A DNA stretch of 14,960 nt from the NCBI GenBank assembly GCA_039927975.1, contig JBDSTZ010000444.1, forward strand, positions 1 to 14,960. The letters are read 5' to 3'. This document shows, one piece after another, positions 13,268-14,960 of the stretch; position 1 is the first letter of the stretch; every line of letters starts with the position of its first letter. The position numbers and the translations under genes were made by a program. The DNA comes from JBDSTZ01 sp039927975 (GTDB lineage: Bacteria > Pseudomonadota > Gammaproteobacteria > Burkholderiales > Burkholderiaceae_D). The notes beneath the pieces were generated by a model. That model saw only the letters and a program-made list of their open reading frames with translations, had not been told where the DNA came from and searched no databases.

Positions 13268-14079
13268 TGAAGATTCGCGTAGCTACCTACAATATCCACA
13301 AGGGCGTGTCCTCGATACGCAGTACGCCCCGTGTGCTCGCCCTCAAAAAAGCGATCGGTATGTTCGACGCCGACATCGTTTTCCTGCAAGAAGTCCAGGG
13401 TCGCCACGACCGCTACCACAGCAAGTTCGGCGAGGAAAGCCGTGGCCACCGCCAATGGCCGGAAGAGGCCCAGCACGAATTCATCGCCGGCGACTCCCAC
13501 CATGCCGTCTACGGCATGAACGCGGTCTACGACCACGGCCACCATGGCAACGCCCTGCTGAGCCGCTTCGTCATCAACAGCAACCACAACCACGATGTTT
13601 CCGACCATGCCTACGAGCAGCGCGGCATCCTGCATTGCGTGATCCAAATGGAGAACCAGCCGGTCCACTGCTACGTCGTGCACCTCGGCTTGTTCGAATC
13701 GGGCCGTGGCCGCCAGGCCGAAGCGCTGATCAACGCGGTGCTCGAATCGGCGCCCAACGGCGAACCGGTCATCATCGCCGGCGACTTCAACGACTGGCGC
13801 AACACCCTCAGCGACAAGCTGCGCAAGAAGCTCGGCGTGGCCGAAGTGTTCGACGAACTGAGCACCAGCACCACCTTCGGCTCGCTGGTGCGCAACTTGG
13901 CCGGCCGCCAGCCCAAGGTGTCGCCGGCGCGCACTTTCCCGGCCGCGCTGCCCTGGTTCCGGCTCGACCGGATTTATGTGCGCGGTTTCAAAGTTGACAC
14001 CGCCCAGGTGATGCATGGTACCTTGTGGGCAAAGCTGTCGGATCACGCCCCGATCGTGGCCACACTCAAGCTGGCCTGA
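13267..14079 (+). CDS. Endonuclease/exonuclease/phosphatase family protein
   Basis: A 270-residue metal-dependent phosphodiesterase-fold protein. The family motifs are complete: TYNIH (7-11, Asn9), LQEV (40-43, metal-binding Glu42), HLGL (139-142), GDFNDW (172-177, Asp173 and Asn175), DRIYV (234-238) and SDHAPI (258-263, the catalytic Asp-His). There is no signal peptide or membrane segment. Relatives cut DNA, phospholipids or phosphoinositides; its position 26 nt before a cardiolipin synthase gene suggests a link to membrane lipid turnover, but the substrate is unknown. It is probably cotranscribed with clsB and has its own promoter, perhaps giving a leaderless transcript. Confidence 0.92.
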   Translation: MKIRVATYNIHKGVSSIRSTPRVLALKKAIGMFDADIVFLQEVQGRHDRYHSKFGEESRGHRQWPEEAQHEFIAGDSHHAVYGMNAVYDHGHHGNALLSRFVINSNHNHDVSDHAYEQRGILHCVIQMENQPVHCYVVHLGLFESGRGRQAEALINAVLESAPNGEPVIIAGDFNDWRNTLSDKLRKKLGVAEVFDELSTSTTFGSLVRNLAGRQPKVSPARTFPAALPWFRLDRIYVRGFKVDTAQVMHGTLWAKLSDHAPIVATLKLA

Positions 14080-14089
14080 GGTCCCCGCC

Positions 14090-14103
14090 ATCATCCTGAT
14101 GAT
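14090..14103. repeat. Short inverted repeat just before clsB
   Basis: ATCATC and GATGAT are separated by two bases, ending 2 nt before the ATG at 14106. The hairpin is A/T-rich and weak. It takes the place where a ribosome site is expected, and none is visible. It may affect translation or be chance. Confidence 0.3.
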
Positions 14104-14105
14104 AC

Positions 14106-14960
14106 ATGCGCTCAGTTAACTTCATCGCTCACAACAACGTCACCCTGCTTGAGACCGGCTTAACCTATTTCCCCGCACTGATCGCCGCCTTTGACGCGGC
14201 GTTGCACGAAATCCATTACGAAACCTATATCTTCGCCGACGACGAGGTTGGCCGCGCCGTGGCCGAAGCGCTCAGCCGCGCGGCCCTGCGCGGCGTGCGC
14301 GTGCGCGTCGTCACCGACTGGTGGGGCACCGGCCACCGCCAGTCCACCAAACTCGGCGTCGGTTTTGCCGAAACCGGCGTGCGGTACCGAATCTTCAACC
14401 CCTGGTTCAAGCGCGGCGTCACCCGCACCCACCGCAAGATCGCCGTGATCGACCGCGAAATCGCCTTCGTCGGCGGCATCAACACCAACGACGACTGGTA
14501 CTGCGACTACGATCCGGCCACCCGCCTGCCGGCGCCGCGCTGGGATTTCGCGGTGCGGGTCATCGGCCCGCTGGTGGCGCAGATCCACCGTGAAGCCCAG
14601 GCCCAGTGGGCGCGCGTCGGCCATCTCGGCCTGATCAAGCGCTTCGACCTGCTGCGCGAAATGCGCCGCCCGCCGCTGGCCGGCAGCGAGACGCCGATGC
14701 AGGCTGCCTTCGTGGTGCGCGACAACTGGCGCAACCGGCGCACCATCCAGCGCGCCTACCTGCAGGCGCTGGGGCGCGCCCGTCACAGCGTGCTGCTGGC
14801 CAATCCGTATTTTGCGCCGGGCCGCAAGTTCCGCGAGGCGCTGTCGCATGCGGCCCAGCGCGGGGTCGAGGTCAAGCTGTTGATCGGCGTCGGCGAATTC
14901 TGGCTGCAGGACATGGTGGCCCGCTCGTTCTATCCGAAGCTGCTCGACTGCGGCGTGCAA
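14106..14960 (+). CDS. clsB: Cardiolipin synthase B, N-terminal part (runs off the window)
   Basis: Phospholipase D superfamily protein, open from ATG 14106 to the window end (285 residues visible; full-length relatives have roughly 400). The first HKD motif is H109-R-K111-x4-D116 in THRKIAVIDREIAFVGGIN (108-126); the second lies outside the window. Other ClsB features are YETYIFADDEVGRAVAEAL (38-56), VTDWWGTG (69-76) and ANPYFAPGRKFREAL, which opens the second PLD domain. ClsB makes cardiolipin at the inner membrane from phosphatidylglycerol and a second phospholipid or alcohol donor. It starts 26 nt after the endonuclease-family gene. No clear ribosome site is seen. Assignment as ClsB rather than another PLD enzyme is from overall pattern and neighbourhood. 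Confidence 0.88.
   Translation, partial: MRSVNFIAHNNVTLLETGLTYFPALIAAFDAALHEIHYETYIFADDEVGRAVAEALSRAALRGVRVRVVTDWWGTGHRQSTKLGVGFAETGVRYRIFNPWFKRGVTRTHRKIAVIDREIAFVGGINTNDDWYCDYDPATRLPAPRWDFAVRVIGPLVAQIHREAQAQWARVGHLGLIKRFDLLREMRRPPLAGSETPMQAAFVVRDNWRNRRTIQRAYLQALGRARHSVLLANPYFAPGRKFREALSHAAQRGVEVKLLIGVGEFWLQDMVARSFYPKLLDCGVQ

Noticed and set aside
14160..14960. Minus-strand open frame at the window end
   Set aside because: It is the antisense of clsB, which has an HKD motif and an open frame from 14106 to the edge.
1..14960. CRISPR arrays, tRNA or rRNA genes, insertion sequences, integrase or attachment-site repeats
   Set aside because: None were seen on reading both strands; no repeated spacer units, cloverleaf ends or transposase motifs.

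Overview
The window is GC-rich throughout apart from one intergenic stretch. Its gene content and order point to a betaproteobacterium, most likely Oxalobacteraceae (Massilia/Duganella/Janthinobacterium type). This rests on recognising protein families and on aspS-nudB and endonuclease-clsB housekeeping neighbourhoods; no database was searched.

Layout. (1) 1-2269, plus strand: the 3' two thirds of aspS, a strong intrinsic terminator, nudB (Nudix, folate pathway) and a GNAT acetyltransferase. (2) 5703-2307, minus strand: a probable operon of a YjgN/DUF898 membrane protein, an M48 metalloprotease coupled to it by an ATGA overlap, and a secreted alpha/beta hydrolase with a TTG start; a good sigma70-type promoter lies at 5675-5703. 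(3) 5587-5956: a 370-bp divergent intergenic region of lower GC. It ends in a perfect 16-bp palindrome directly in front of a GntR/HutC regulator. (4) 5957-13222, plus strand: eight tightly spaced genes. They are a GntR regulator, an AprA/fumarate-reductase-type flavoprotein, an AprB-like eight-cysteine ferredoxin, an unusually long SsuA/TauA-type binding protein, a permease, an ATPase, a HEAT-repeat protein and a DUF971 protein. (5) 13267-14960, plus strand: an endonuclease/exonuclease/phosphatase-family protein and the 5' part of a cardiolipin synthase B gene, which runs off the window.

How the parts may work together. Region 4 looks like one regulated unit for importing a small, probably sulfur-containing organic anion and processing it by electron transfer. 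The ABC genes belong to the nitrate/sulfonate/taurine class. The flavoprotein-ferredoxin pair resembles APS reductase AprAB, and the set recalls the asfRABC aryl-sulfonate desulfonation genes of Pseudomonas putida S-313. It differs in having a GntR instead of a LysR regulator, a complete transporter, a binding protein with a NosL-like tail, and a terminal HEAT plus DUF971 pair. Those last two may be a dedicated iron-sulfur/flavin maturation or scaffold module. This is the best candidate for an undescribed system in the window; substrate and reaction are inference.

Regions 2 to 4 appear to sit between housekeeping genes (aspS-nudB and endonuclease-clsB) that I believe are closer together in many relatives, so the middle of the window may be an accessory block.
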